Both the position numbers and the translations under genes were made by a program. The notes beneath the pieces were generated by a model. The model was not told the origin of the DNA and did not search any database. It saw only the letters and a list, made by a program, of their open reading frames with translations. From NCBI RefSeq assembly GCF_900100535.1, contig NZ_FNDG01000004.1:186001-250000 (forward strand): 64,000 bases of DNA, in the 5' to 3' direction. This document shows positions 1 through 8,791 of the stretch, piece after piece (the first letter of the stretch is position 1; every line of letters begins with the position of its first letter). The DNA is from Phytopseudomonas flavescens. Its GTDB lineage: Bacteria; Pseudomonadota; Gammaproteobacteria; Pseudomonadales; Pseudomonadaceae.

Positions 1-1
1 T

Positions 2-133
2 GACCAGTGGGTGCTGGTGACCGACTGGCTACAGGCCGATCGCGCCACCCTGCGCCCGCTGATCGAGGCCAAGTCAGCCGCGTATGCCCAGGAGAAGGGC
101 ATCACCCCGCGGGACTGCAGCAGCGAACAGTGA
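2..133 (+). CDS. ABC transporter substrate-binding protein, C-terminal fragment (cut by window edge)
   Basis: Only the last 43 codons are present; the gene starts before the window. The visible tail (ending ITPRDCSSEQ) aligns residue for residue with the tail of the next gene, which ends ITARDCTAQQ, so the two are tandem paralogs. By that similarity this is a periplasmic binding protein of the branched-chain amino acid / amide type (Peripla_BP_6), feeding a Liv/Urt-like importer whose permease genes must lie outside the window. The stop at 131-133 is 77 bases before the next start. The substrate is unknown. Confidence 0.75.
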   Translation, partial: DQWVLVTDWLQADRATLRPLIEAKSAAYAQEKGITPRDCSSEQ

Positions 134-210
134 TCCATCGACAAGCGAGTCCCTTGACCCGAAAACGGGACAGGGCGAACCCCCAAATTTCGTCCACGGA
201 AGTGAATCCC

Positions 211-1545
211 ATGCAGCATTCCTTGCAGCGTACCCTGGCCTCGGCCCTGCTGATTCTCGGCGTTCATCTGGCGGTGCCCGCGCAGGCCGCGCCCGATGAG
301 CAGTTCTTCCCGCTGGCTACCTACCGGGTGGGTGCCTATGCCTCGAGCGGTATTCCGGTGTGGGCCGGAATGATCGATTACCTGCGCTACATCAACGAGG
401 TGGAAGGTGGCATAAACGGCGTCAAGCTGGTCTGGCAGGAGTGCGAGACCGAGTGGACGGCGGAGAAGGGCATCGAGTGCTACGAGCGCTTCAAGAATGG
501 TCTCAACGGTGCTCCCGTGGCGGTCTACCAGCCCAATGGTGCGCCCGCGGCCTATGCCCTGGCCGACAAGGCCGAAGCCGACAGGATTCCGCTGATCACG
601 CTCGGCTACGGCCGTACCGAGGCCACCGATGGCCGCGTGTTCCCCTACAACTTCCCGGTGATGCTGACCTTCTACAGCGAGGCGTCGGCGTTCATCAACT
701 ACGTCGCCGAACGCGAGGGTGGGCTGGACAAGCTCAAGGGCAAGAAGATCGCGACCGTCTACCACGACTCGGCCTATGGCCGGGAGACCCAGGGGCCGCT
801 CAAGCTGCTGGCGGAAAAGTACGGGTTCGAGAACATCCAGATTCCGGTGGCCGACCCGGGTAACGAGCAGGCTTCGCAGTGGCGGCAGGTGCGTCAGCTC
901 AAGCCGGACTGGGTATTCCTGCGCACCTGGGGCGTATCCACACCGGTGGCGATCAAGACTGCCGCGCGCTTCGGCTTTCCGGTCGAACGCATCGTCGGTG
1001 ACATCTGGGCCAGCTCCAACGAAGACGTCTTGCCTGCGGGCGAAGCCGGCAAGGGCTATCTGGCGCTGACCCCGTATCCGGGCGGTGCGACGTTCGACAT
1101 CCACCAGCGTATCAAGGAGCACATCCTCGATAAGGGCAAGAGCGATCTCAAGGATCCGAAGAGCTTCGGCAGCGTGTACTACAACTCCGGTCTGGTGAAT
1201 GCCGCCATCGCCGTGGAAGCGATCCGTACCGGCCAGGCCAGGTTCGGCAAGCGCCCGCTCAATGGCGAGGAGGGTCGCTGGGGGCTGGAGCACCTCGACC
1301 TCGATGATGCGCGGCTCAAGGAGATCGGCTTTCTCGGTCTGATGCAGCCGCTCAAGCTGTCGTGCAGCGACCATGAAGGGGGAGGTGCCGCCAAGGTGCA
1401 GCAGTGGGATGGCAAGCAGTGGAACCTGCTGACCGACTGGGTACAGGCAGACCGTCAGATCCTGCGCCCGCTGATCGATGCCAAGGCGGCCGAATACGCG
1501 CAGGAGAAGAAGATCACCGCACGCGACTGCACGGCGCAGCAATGA
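211..1545 (+). CDS. Branched-chain-type ABC transporter substrate-binding protein
   Basis: A 444-residue precursor. Residues 1-27 form a typical Sec signal peptide (Arg, hydrophobic stretch, cleavage after AQAA). The mature part looks like a type I periplasmic binding protein of the LivJ/UrtA class, with a long domain containing YHDSAYGRE and KTAARFGFP segments. The open frame extends upstream to position 7, but that part overlaps the preceding gene and has no signal peptide; the ATG at 211 is preceded by a GGAAG-like ribosome site and starts the signal peptide directly. It lies between its paralog and a LivF-like ATPase, so it should deliver a small polar solute to that importer. Substrate cannot be read from sequence. 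Confidence 0.88.
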   Translation: MQHSLQRTLASALLILGVHLAVPAQAAPDEQFFPLATYRVGAYASSGIPVWAGMIDYLRYINEVEGGINGVKLVWQECETEWTAEKGIECYERFKNGLNGAPVAVYQPNGAPAAYALADKAEADRIPLITLGYGRTEATDGRVFPYNFPVMLTFYSEASAFINYVAEREGGLDKLKGKKIATVYHDSAYGRETQGPLKLLAEKYGFENIQIPVADPGNEQASQWRQVRQLKPDWVFLRTWGVSTPVAIKTAARFGFPVERIVGDIWASSNEDVLPAGEAGKGYLALTPYPGGATFDIHQRIKEHILDKGKSDLKDPKSFGSVYYNSGLVNAAIAVEAIRTGQARFGKRPLNGEEGRWGLEHLDLDDARLKEIGFLGLMQPLKLSCSDHEGGGAAKVQQWDGKQWNLLTDWVQADRQILRPLIDAKAAEYAQEKKITARDCTAQQ

Positions 1546-1609
1546 GGCTTGCGCCCGGTCAGCGAAACCTGATCACAGGGAGGCGCTGCGGCGCCTCGGG
1601 GGAATGGCA

Positions 1610-2386
1610 ATGAACCAGGCACGTGGACCCGTCGCACAGTCGAGCGAATTGCTCGTCGTCGACGATATCGAAGTGATCTATGACGGCGCCATCCTCGCCG
1701 TCGATGGGGTGTCGCTGCGTGTCGAGCAGGGCGGTATCGTCGCCTTGCTCGGCGCCAATGGGGCCGGCAAGAGCACCACGCTCAAGGCCATCTCGGGGCT
1801 GGTCCAGGCCGACCGGGCGCGGGTCAGCCGCGGCAACATCCGTTTGCGCGGTGGCAGCACCGCCGGCATCGCGGCCAATCTGCTGGCCCGCCAAGGCGTG
1901 GTCCATGTGCTCGAAGGGCGCCATGTCTTCGCTCACCTGAGCATCGAGGACAACCTGCGTACCGGCGGCTTTTTGCGTAATCCCGGACGCAGGGAGCTGG
2001 AGGCGGAGCTGGAGCGCATCTATGCCTGGTTCCCGCGCTTGAAGACCAAGCGCAAGACCCAGGCCGGGCTCACGTCGGGGGGCGAGCAGCAGATGCTCGC
2101 CATCGGCCGGGCATTGATGACCAGACCCAGTCTGGTGCTGCTCGATGAACCTTCCATGGGGCTGGCGCCGATCATCGTCGAGGAGATCTTCGGGATCGTC
2201 AGCCAGCTCAATGCCCGCGAAGGCGTCAGCTTTCTGGTCGCCGAGCAGAACATCAACGTCGCCCTGCGCCATGCCAGCTACGGGTACATCCTGGAAAACG
2301 GTCGTGTGGTGGGTGAGGGCAGTGCCGAGCAGTTGGCCAGCCGCGATGACCTTCAGCATTTTTATCTGGGCGGCAAGGCGGGCTGA
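1610..2386 (+). CDS. ABC transporter ATP-binding protein, LivF-like
   Basis: A 258-residue single ATPase domain. It has a Walker A GANGAGKST near the N-terminus, an ABC signature SGGEQQ, and a Walker B LVLLDEPSMGLAP followed by the LivF-type C-terminus ending in a YLGG-like tail. It belongs to the branched-chain amino acid / urea ATPase family and would energise import with permeases encoded upstream of the window. Two in-frame ATGs exist, at 1604 and 1610; GGGGGA sits five bases before the second and touches the first, so 1610 is preferred. It is the last gene of its operon: a sigma-54 promoter for the next operon follows. Confidence 0.88.
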   Translation: MNQARGPVAQSSELLVVDDIEVIYDGAILAVDGVSLRVEQGGIVALLGANGAGKSTTLKAISGLVQADRARVSRGNIRLRGGSTAGIAANLLARQGVVHVLEGRHVFAHLSIEDNLRTGGFLRNPGRRELEAELERIYAWFPRLKTKRKTQAGLTSGGEQQMLAIGRALMTRPSLVLLDEPSMGLAPIIVEEIFGIVSQLNAREGVSFLVAEQNINVALRHASYGYILENGRVVGEGSAEQLASRDDLQHFYLGGKAG

Positions 2387-2429
2387 CCCTGTGCAAGCCG
2401 GTGGTACAGGGTGAGCCGACCGGGATGAC

Positions 2430-2451
2430 ACTGTTGGTTGGCCAACAGTGC
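2430..2451. promoter_or_regulatory. Inverted repeat, candidate upstream activator site
   Basis: CACTGTTGG and CCAACAGTG are perfect 9-base arms around TTGG. It lies 82 bases before the -24 element at 2533, a normal distance for a sigma-54 enhancer-binding protein. The core TGTTG-N6-CAACA recurs at 33502-33517 beside another SfnB-like locus. It could instead be a terminator stem for the upstream gene, but no T-run follows. Confidence 0.55.
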
Positions 2452-2532
2452 TTCTACAGATTGTCAGGGTGCGGCGAATCAAGAAGTCGCGGTTTTTAGC
2501 ATAACCTTTTGAATTCGCTGAACATTATTTTC

Positions 2533-2547
2533 TGGTACGCGCTATGC
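2533..2547 (+). promoter_or_regulatory. Sigma-54 (-24/-12) promoter of the SfnB-like/ABC operon
   Basis: TGGTACG-CGCT-ATGC matches the consensus TGGCACG-N4-TTGC at 13 of 15 aligned positions, counting the four free bases, and keeps the invariant GG and GC with the required 10-base spacing. Transcription would start about 12 bases downstream, giving a leader of about 25 bases before the ATG at 2585. Sigma-54 control of sfnB-type genes through the activator SfnR is known in Pseudomonas. Confidence 0.7.
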
Positions 2548-2584
2548 AAAGCCTCCTGCAACCCGATTGCAAGAGGTGAGCAGC

Positions 2585-3817
2585 ATGAGCCAGACCACGC
2601 TTTCTCCGTTCCCCCCGCAGGCCCGTTCGGCGCCAGAGCGGGCGGCCCACCTAATCCGCGGCGATGCCGAAGCCATCGAGGTCGCGCGGGAGCTGGCCGA
2701 GGCATTCGCCGTCGAAGCCGCAGCGCGTGACCGCGATCGGCGCCTGCCCTGGGCGGAGCTCGATCGGTTTTCCCAGAGTGGCCTGTGGGCGATCACGGTG
2801 CCCAGGGCCTACGGCGGTGCTGGCGTGTCCTACGCCACGCTGGTCGAGGTGATCGCGTTGATTTCAGCGGCTGACGCGTCCCTTGGCCAGTTGCCGCAGA
2901 ACCACTTCGGGGTGATCAACAACCTGTCGCTCACCGCCAGCGAAGAACAGAAACAACGCTTCTTCGCCAAGGTCCTGCAGGGCTATCGCTTCGGTAACGC
3001 CTTCTCCGAAGCCGGGAGCAAGAACGTCACCGCGTTCGAAACCCAGGTGCGCTTCGAGGGCGACAGTGTGGTGATCGAAGGAGAAAAGGCCTACTGCACC
3101 GGTGCGCTGTTCGCCCATATCGTGCCAGCGGTCGGGGTGGATGAAGACAATCGGCCCTTCATCGCCTTCCTGCCCCGCGATGCCAAGGGGCTCAGCGTGA
3201 TCGACAGTTGGGACGGCTTCGGTCAGCGCAGTACCGCCAGTGGCCAGGTGCTGCTCGACAAGGTCCGCGTGCCCCGCAGCGACGTGATCCCGGCCTGGAA
3301 GGCCTACGACCAACCGACGGCCGATGGCCCCGTGTCGCAGATCATCCAGGCTGCAGTGGACACCGGCATCGCCCGGGGCGCCTTCGCCGAACTGCTGAAG
3401 GTCGCCAGGCAGGCACGGCCCTGGGTCGACAGCGGCCTGCAACATGGCTGGCAGGACCCGCTGAGCCAGGCGCTGATCGGCGATCTGGCCTGGCGCCTGA
3501 GTGCCGCCGAGGCGATTTTGCAGAAGTCAGCCAGGGCGGTGGACCACGCCGTCGCCGAGCCCAGCGAGGACAGCGTGGCCGAGGCCTCTCTGGTGGTCGG
3601 TCAGGCCAAGGTGCTGTCCACCGAAATCGCCCTGGCAGCCTCCAGCAGGCTGTTCGAACTGGGCGGTACGCGTTCGGTTTCCTCCAGCCAGGGGCTGGAT
3701 CGCTTCTGGCGCAACGCGCGAACCCACACGCTGCATGATCCGGTGCGCTGGAAGTATCACCTGGTCGGCAACCTGCGCCTCAACGGCATCAAGCCACAAC
3801 GTCACGCCTGGAACTGA
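2585..3817 (+). CDS. SfnB-like flavin monooxygenase (acyl-CoA dehydrogenase fold)
   Basis: A 410-residue protein of the acyl-CoA dehydrogenase fold, closest in style to SfnB/DszC flavin-dependent monooxygenases used to release sulfur from organosulfur compounds. Visible features are GNAFSEAGSKN in the mid domain, SWDGFGQRSTASG in the beta domain, and the C-terminal FWRNARTHTLHDP signature of this group. The start follows the GAGGTGAG ribosome site and a sigma-54 promoter; the open frame upstream (from 2567) has no support. It is the first gene of a tightly packed run ending at 8791. The exact substrate is unknown; SfnB itself is linked to dimethyl sulfone use, but two such paralogs occur in this window. 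Confidence 0.85.
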   Translation: MSQTTLSPFPPQARSAPERAAHLIRGDAEAIEVARELAEAFAVEAAARDRDRRLPWAELDRFSQSGLWAITVPRAYGGAGVSYATLVEVIALISAADASLGQLPQNHFGVINNLSLTASEEQKQRFFAKVLQGYRFGNAFSEAGSKNVTAFETQVRFEGDSVVIEGEKAYCTGALFAHIVPAVGVDEDNRPFIAFLPRDAKGLSVIDSWDGFGQRSTASGQVLLDKVRVPRSDVIPAWKAYDQPTADGPVSQIIQAAVDTGIARGAFAELLKVARQARPWVDSGLQHGWQDPLSQALIGDLAWRLSAAEAILQKSARAVDHAVAEPSEDSVAEASLVVGQAKVLSTEIALAASSRLFELGGTRSVSSSQGLDRFWRNARTHTLHDPVRWKYHLVGNLRLNGIKPQRHAWN

Positions 3818-3827
3818 GGAAACGCCC

Positions 3828-4187
3828 ATGTCCGACTCACACACCCTGGGTGATCTGGTTTTCGCCCGTAACGCACTCAGCGCACTGGTCGAACGGCTGC
3901 GCGCGGACGCTCGCACGGATGATGCTCTGGTGATCGCCAGCGTCGGCCAGGTGCAGATCCATATCGACGCCGCCGACGCGTTGCTGGCACGTGCCGGGCG
4001 CTCGGCATCAGCGCGGGTCGAGGCGCGTCTGGCGGCAGCCGAGGCGGCCCGTCTGGCCAGTGACCTGCAGGTGGAACTGAGCGGGCAGACCTTGCCACGG
4101 CCCACGGTGGCCGCCGATGAGGCGCCGCTGCACCAGCAACGTCGGCAGCTCGGCGATCACTACCTCAACGGCACTTCGTTTGAATGA
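3828..4187 (+). CDS. Small stand-alone protein resembling the C-terminal helical domain of SfnB-like enzymes
   Basis: A 119-residue, helix-rich protein with its own ribosome site (GAGGAAACGCCC before ATG), 10 bases after the SfnB-like gene. The segment VQIHIDAADALLARAGR followed by ARLASDLQVELSG parallels the preceding protein's LAWRLSAAEAILQKSAR and ASSRLFELGG, and the tail GDHYLNGTSFE resembles the usual SfnB-family C-terminus. It lacks the N-terminal and beta domains and the RNARTHTLHDP segment, so it is unlikely to bind flavin alone. It may be a small partner subunit or a decayed paralog; the intact frame and good ribosome site favour a functional gene. Assignment rests on visual alignment only. 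Confidence 0.6.
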   Translation: MSDSHTLGDLVFARNALSALVERLRADARTDDALVIASVGQVQIHIDAADALLARAGRSASARVEARLAAAEAARLASDLQVELSGQTLPRPTVAADEAPLHQQRRQLGDHYLNGTSFE

Positions 4188-4234
4188 TCCCTTCGCGGCG
4201 GCTGCGGCCGCCGCTGGCGAACACAAGGAGCGAC

Positions 4235-5221
4235 ATGAACACGACCCTGCTGCAGCGCGCCAGACGTGCGCTGACCCTGATCCTGCCGCTGGCGGCCGTG
4301 CTGGCGCAGGCAGCCTACGCGCAAACCGCGGATGTGCCCTCGCTGGCTGGCAAACGCATCGCCATCAGCATGACCGGCACCAGTCACTATTTCGACGTCA
4401 AGGCGTTCCAGGCCCAGGTCGATGAGATCAAGCGCCTGGGGGGGACGCCGATTACCCTGGATGCAGGGCGCAACGACAAGAATCTGGTGACCCAGCTGCA
4501 GACCGTGGTCACCCAGAAGCCCGACGCGGTGATCCAGACCCTCGGTACCCTCAGCGTGATCGACCCCTGGCTCAAGCGCATCAGCAAGGCTGGCATACCG
4601 CTGTTCACCATCGATGCGCCGTCGCAGCACAGTATCAACAACACCACCTCGGACAATGTCACCAGTGGCCGGGTACTGGCCGAGCAACTGGCCAGCGACG
4701 CCGGTGGCAAGGGCAATATCCTGGTGTTCAATGGCTTCTATGGCGTCCCGGTATGCGCCATCCGTTATGACGAGCTGCAGAAGGTGCTGGCCGCCCACCC
4801 GAACCTGAAGATCCTGCAGCCCGAGTTGCGCGATGTGATCCCCAATACCGTGCAGGACGCCCGTGCGCAGATAGCCGCCTTGCTCAACAAGTACCCGAAG
4901 GGCGAGATCGCCGCGATCTGGTCGGCCTGGGATATCCCTCAGCTTGGCGCCAGCCAGGCACTGATCGACGCCGGACGCACGGAGATCAAGACCTACGGCG
5001 TCGACGGCACCCCCGAAGTGCTGGAACTGCTCGCCCGGGACGCTTCGCCGGTCGGCGCAGTGGTCGCGCAGCAGCCGGAGCTGATCGGCAGGACGGCGGT
5101 GCAGAACGTGGCGCGTTACCTGGCCGGGCAGCGTGACCTGCCCAAGGAAACCCATGTACCGACGCTGCTGACGACCCACGCCAACCTCGATCAGGTGCGG
5201 CAGCTGCGGGGCGATCAGTGA
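4235..5221 (+). CDS. Ribose-type ABC transporter substrate-binding protein
   Basis: A 328-residue precursor with a signal peptide ending near AYAQ (residues 1-29). It is of the RbsB type (Peripla_BP_4), shown by the opening strand RIAISMTGTSHYFDVKAF, the hinge region, and the late segment for a second lobe (KTYGVDGTPEVLELL). It binds a solute in the periplasm and hands it to the two permeases encoded next. The ATG at 4235 is preceded by AAGGAGCG. Its position directly behind the SfnB-like genes suggests the solute may be a sulfur-containing compound, but this is inference; members of the family mostly bind sugars. Confidence 0.85.
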   Translation: MNTTLLQRARRALTLILPLAAVLAQAAYAQTADVPSLAGKRIAISMTGTSHYFDVKAFQAQVDEIKRLGGTPITLDAGRNDKNLVTQLQTVVTQKPDAVIQTLGTLSVIDPWLKRISKAGIPLFTIDAPSQHSINNTTSDNVTSGRVLAEQLASDAGGKGNILVFNGFYGVPVCAIRYDELQKVLAAHPNLKILQPELRDVIPNTVQDARAQIAALLNKYPKGEIAAIWSAWDIPQLGASQALIDAGRTEIKTYGVDGTPEVLELLARDASPVGAVVAQQPELIGRTAVQNVARYLAGQRDLPKETHVPTLLTTHANLDQVRQLRGDQ

Positions 5222-5252
5222 GCCGGCTCCTTTGCCGTGTGGGAGGGCTTTG

Positions 5253-6821
5253 ATGAGCGCGCTCGAACCCCGTCCGCAGCCTGAAGGTGACATCGCCCTG
5301 GAGCTGCGTGGCATCGTCAAGCAGTTCGGCGCAACCCGCGCCCTCGATGGTGCCAGTCTGCGCGTGGCCAGTGGCACCGTGCACGGGCTGGTCGGGGAGA
5401 ATGGCGCTGGCAAGTCGACCCTGATCAAGGTCCTGGCTGGCATCCATCGACCCGATGCGGGCAGCCTGCTCGTCAATGGCCAGGTTTACAGCCATTTCAG
5501 CCCTCGCCAGGTCGAGCGCCTGGGTGTGCAGTTCATCCATCAGGAACGCCTGCTACCCGCTAGCTTCACCGTCGGCGAGGCGCTGTTCTTCGGCCAGGAG
5601 CTGCGCCGCGGGCCCTTGCTCGACCGCCGCGCGCAGCAGCGTGAAGCCGAGCGTCTGCTGCGTCATCATTTCGACCTGCGCCTTGCCGGCAGCGCACTGA
5701 TCGGCGAGCTGGGCAATGCCGAGCAGCAATTGGTGCAGATTACCCGGGCGCTGATCAGCAAACCCCGTGTACTGGTGTTCGACGAGCCGAGCGTCGCCTT
5801 GGTGCAGCGCGAGGTGGAACGCTTGCTGCGCATCGTCGAACGGCTGCGCCGCGAGGGGCTGACGATCATCTACATCTCTCACTATCTGCAGGAAATCGAG
5901 GCGCTGTGCGACCGGGTCACGGTGTTGCGCAATGGCCGTGACGTGGGCGAGGTCGATCCGCGCAGCGCTACGCTCGACAGCATCGCCCGGCTGATGGTCA
6001 ACCGCGAGGTCGGCGAACTCTATCCCAAAGCGTCCACCACGCCGGGCGAGGCATTGCTGGAGGTACGCGGGCTTGGTCGTGGCGCTGTCTACAAGGACAT
6101 CGACCTGCAGGTACGCCGCGGCGAGATCGTCGGCCTTACCGGCCTGGTCGGCTCCGGAGCCAAGGAGCTGCTCAGGGGCCTGTTCGGTCTGCTGCCCCCT
6201 GAGCACGGCGAGGTACGCATCGATGGCCGTGTGCAGCGTCTGCAGGGTACCTCCCAGGCCGTGGGCAACGGTATCGCCCTGCTGCCCGAGGAGCGTCGCA
6301 GGCAAGGCATCGCGCTGGACCTGAGCGTGCAGGAGAACATCACCCTGGCCAGCCTGGGCCGCTTCAGTTGGTTCGGGCTGCTGCGTCGGCGTGTCGAGCG
6401 TCGGACCAGCGAGGCGCTGATCGGCCGCCTGCGGATCAAGGCCGCTGGCACGCAGAGCGCGCTGCGCCAGCTCAGTGGTGGCAATCAGCAGAAGGTGGCG
6501 CTGGCCAAGTGGTTCGCACGCCAGTCCAGCCTCTATCTGCTCGACGAGCCCAGCGTGGGCATCGACATCGGTGCCAAGGTGGAGATCTACCGGCTTATCG
6601 GCGAACTGGTGAGCGAGGGCGCCGGGGTCTTGATCCTGTCGTCCGATCTTCCCGAGTTGCTGGGGCTGTGCGATCGCATTCACGTCATGCACCGCGGCAC
6701 GCTCGCCGCGACCTTCGCTGCCGGTGAAGCCGACAGCGACCGCCTGCTCGCCGTGGCCACCGGCGCCGAGCGCATCACCGAGTCCGCACCGGAATTGTCG
6801 CCCCATGCCATCGCTATCTGA
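5253..6821 (+). CDS. Ribose-type ABC transporter, double ATP-binding protein
   Basis: A 522-residue RbsA-like protein with two fused ATPase domains. The first has Walker A GENGAGKST and Walker B VLVFDEPSVAL. The second has a degenerate Walker A (LVGSGAKELL, no Lys-Ser/Thr), an intact signature LSGGNQQK and Walker B LYLLDEPSVGID, the usual RbsA/MglA asymmetry. GGGAGG precedes the ATG at 5253 by six bases; the frame extends a little upstream without a ribosome site. The final codons overlap the start of the next permease, so translation is coupled. Confidence 0.9.
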   Translation: MSALEPRPQPEGDIALELRGIVKQFGATRALDGASLRVASGTVHGLVGENGAGKSTLIKVLAGIHRPDAGSLLVNGQVYSHFSPRQVERLGVQFIHQERLLPASFTVGEALFFGQELRRGPLLDRRAQQREAERLLRHHFDLRLAGSALIGELGNAEQQLVQITRALISKPRVLVFDEPSVALVQREVERLLRIVERLRREGLTIIYISHYLQEIEALCDRVTVLRNGRDVGEVDPRSATLDSIARLMVNREVGELYPKASTTPGEALLEVRGLGRGAVYKDIDLQVRRGEIVGLTGLVGSGAKELLRGLFGLLPPEHGEVRIDGRVQRLQGTSQAVGNGIALLPEERRRQGIALDLSVQENITLASLGRFSWFGLLRRRVERRTSEALIGRLRIKAAGTQSALRQLSGGNQQKVALAKWFARQSSLYLLDEPSVGIDIGAKVEIYRLIGELVSEGAGVLILSSDLPELLGLCDRIHVMHRGTLAATFAAGEADSDRLLAVATGAERITESAPELSPHAIAI

Positions 6822-7797
6822 CGTCTCGACACCCGCGCTGCCGCGACGCTTCGCGGTCAGCCTGTTGCGTAGCGGCGCATCGTTGGCGTTCGCCGCCATC
6901 CTGCTGGGGCTTGCCATCAGCGCGCCGAACTTTCTGTCGCTGGGCAACCTGCTCAACGTCCTCACCCAATCGGCGATTCTCGGCATTCTTGCCTTCGGCC
7001 TGACGGTGGTGGTCATCGGCGGTGGTTCCAACGTCGTATCCGGTGGGCTGGACCTTTCCCTGGCGGCCAACCTCGGCCTCTGCGCAGCGGTCTACGCGAC
7101 CCTCAACAATGCGGGCTATGGTGCTGCGAGCGCCGTTGCGCTGACGCTGGCCTGCGGGCTCGCCATCGGCCTGCTCAACGGCGCCCTGGTGGTAGGGCTG
7201 CGCCTGCCGGCCTTGCTGGCGACGCTGGCGAGCATGAACCTGATCGCCGGGCTGGAGCTGGTGCTCACCGAAAACACCGTGTTGCCGACCGAGTCCGCGC
7301 TGCTCGACTGGTTGAGCTTTGCCGAGCCGCTGGGCGTTCCGGCGCTGGCCTGGGTGTTGACGGTGGTGGCGGCGATCCTGTTGGTGCTGGTGCAGTACAC
7401 GCCCTTCGGCCTGCGGCTTTATGCGGTGGGGGAATACCCGGAGGCAGCCACCGCTGCAGGGATTGCGGTCCCCCGCTATGTGCTCGGCAGCTACCTGATC
7501 AGCGGCCTGTGCGGCAGCCTGGCGGCGTTCTGTTCCTCGGCCTGGTTCAGTGGCAGTACCACCGGCTCCGCAGACCTGCTGCTACCGGTGGTCGCCATTG
7601 CCTTTCTGGGCGTGATCTTCTCGCGCCGGCTGCAGCCGAGCATCTCCGGAACCCTGTTGGCCACGCTGTTGGTGGGCTGCCTGGTCAACGGCTTCCAGCT
7701 ATTGAATATTTCCAGTTTCTGGGTCAATGGCGTGCAGGGCGTGCTGATCCTGGCGGTGGTCGCGGCATCCAGCCTGCTGCGCGGTCGGGAGGCCTGA
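6805..7797 (+). CDS. Ribose-type ABC transporter permease 1
   Basis: A 330-residue membrane protein of the RbsC/BPD_transp_2 class with about nine hydrophobic segments and the conserved GGLDLSLAANLGL loop (family pattern GGIDLSVG). The start ATG lies 17 bases inside the ATPase gene, which explains the overlapping stop. It would form one half of the inner-membrane channel with the next gene product. The frame is open further upstream, but that part simply overlaps the ATPase coding sequence. Confidence 0.88.
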   Translation: MPSLSDVSTPALPRRFAVSLLRSGASLAFAAILLGLAISAPNFLSLGNLLNVLTQSAILGILAFGLTVVVIGGGSNVVSGGLDLSLAANLGLCAAVYATLNNAGYGAASAVALTLACGLAIGLLNGALVVGLRLPALLATLASMNLIAGLELVLTENTVLPTESALLDWLSFAEPLGVPALAWVLTVVAAILLVLVQYTPFGLRLYAVGEYPEAATAAGIAVPRYVLGSYLISGLCGSLAAFCSSAWFSGSTTGSADLLLPVVAIAFLGVIFSRRLQPSISGTLLATLLVGCLVNGFQLLNISSFWVNGVQGVLILAVVAASSLLRGREA

Positions 7798-7798
7798 G

Positions 7799-8791
7799 AT
7801 GCGCGATTCGACTGTCAGCAGCGAGCGCCTGGGTCGTGGCGCTGCGTCGTTGGTCGCATTGCTGGTGCGCCTGTTGTTGCCGATAGCCTTCCTGGCGGTG
7901 CTGACGTTCTTTGCCGTGAAGGCGCCGGGCTTCCTCAGCACGGGCAATCTGACCAGCGTGCTGCTGAACAACTTCGTGTTGCTGGCCATCGTCGCGGTAG
8001 GCATGACCTATGCCATCGCGGCCGGGGGCATCGATCTGTCGGTGGGCACGGCGCTGGATTTTTCGGCGCTGGCCTTCGTGGTGCTGCTCAATGCCGGTTA
8101 CGGGTTCGGCCTGGCGGCGCTGGGTGGCCTGCTGGCCGGCAGCCTCACCGGCCTGTTCAATGCCGGACTGATCGCGGGGCTGGGCATTTCCCCGTTTCTG
8201 GCCACGCTGGGCACGCTGTTCATCGGCACCAGCGTGCAGCAACTGCTGTCGGAGGGCGGGCAGCCGATCTACCTGGCGGCCGCCGTGCGACCAGGTGCCC
8301 TCGTCGACCCCTTGCTGGGGATTCCCTTGCCGCTGCTCCTGGTGGCGTTGCTGGCCCTGGCATATGGCGTGCTGCTGGCGCGCGGGCGCTTTGGTCGTGA
8401 GGTTCTGGCGTTGGGTACTCAGCCTCTGGTCGCTCGCTACTCGGGGCTGGGCCTGTCGCGCGTCGCAGCGCTGGTGTTCATCGCCAGTGCTTTCGCCTGT
8501 GCGGTGGCTGGCATCGTGCTGACGATGTCGGTGAATGCCTACGTACCGATGTCCGGCAATGCCTTTCTGATGAATGCCATTGGCGCAGTGTTCATCGGCA
8601 CCACGCTGAACCGCCGGGGGCGGGCGAATATCGCTGGCACGCTGCTGGGTGTCCTGTTCCTCAACGTCACGGCCAATGGCCTGTTGCTGATTGGCTGGAA
8701 TTTCTACTGGCAGCAGGTCGCGACCGGTGCGCTGATTCTGCTGGTGCTGGTGTTCAGCTTCATCAGCCGCCGCCTGGTTCAAGCGCGCTGA
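7799..8791 (+). CDS. Ribose-type ABC transporter permease 2
   Basis: A 330-residue RbsC-like permease. The family loop GGIDLSVGTALDFSA is intact, and about nine membrane segments are evident. The ATG follows the previous stop by one base, so the two permeases are translationally coupled and likely form a heterodimer. It ends the run that began at 2585. No clear terminator hairpin with a T-run was found immediately downstream. Confidence 0.9.
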   Translation: MRDSTVSSERLGRGAASLVALLVRLLLPIAFLAVLTFFAVKAPGFLSTGNLTSVLLNNFVLLAIVAVGMTYAIAAGGIDLSVGTALDFSALAFVVLLNAGYGFGLAALGGLLAGSLTGLFNAGLIAGLGISPFLATLGTLFIGTSVQQLLSEGGQPIYLAAAVRPGALVDPLLGIPLPLLLVALLALAYGVLLARGRFGREVLALGTQPLVARYSGLGLSRVAALVFIASAFACAVAGIVLTMSVNAYVPMSGNAFLMNAIGAVFIGTTLNRRGRANIAGTLLGVLFLNVTANGLLLIGWNFYWQQVATGALILLVLVFSFISRRLVQAR

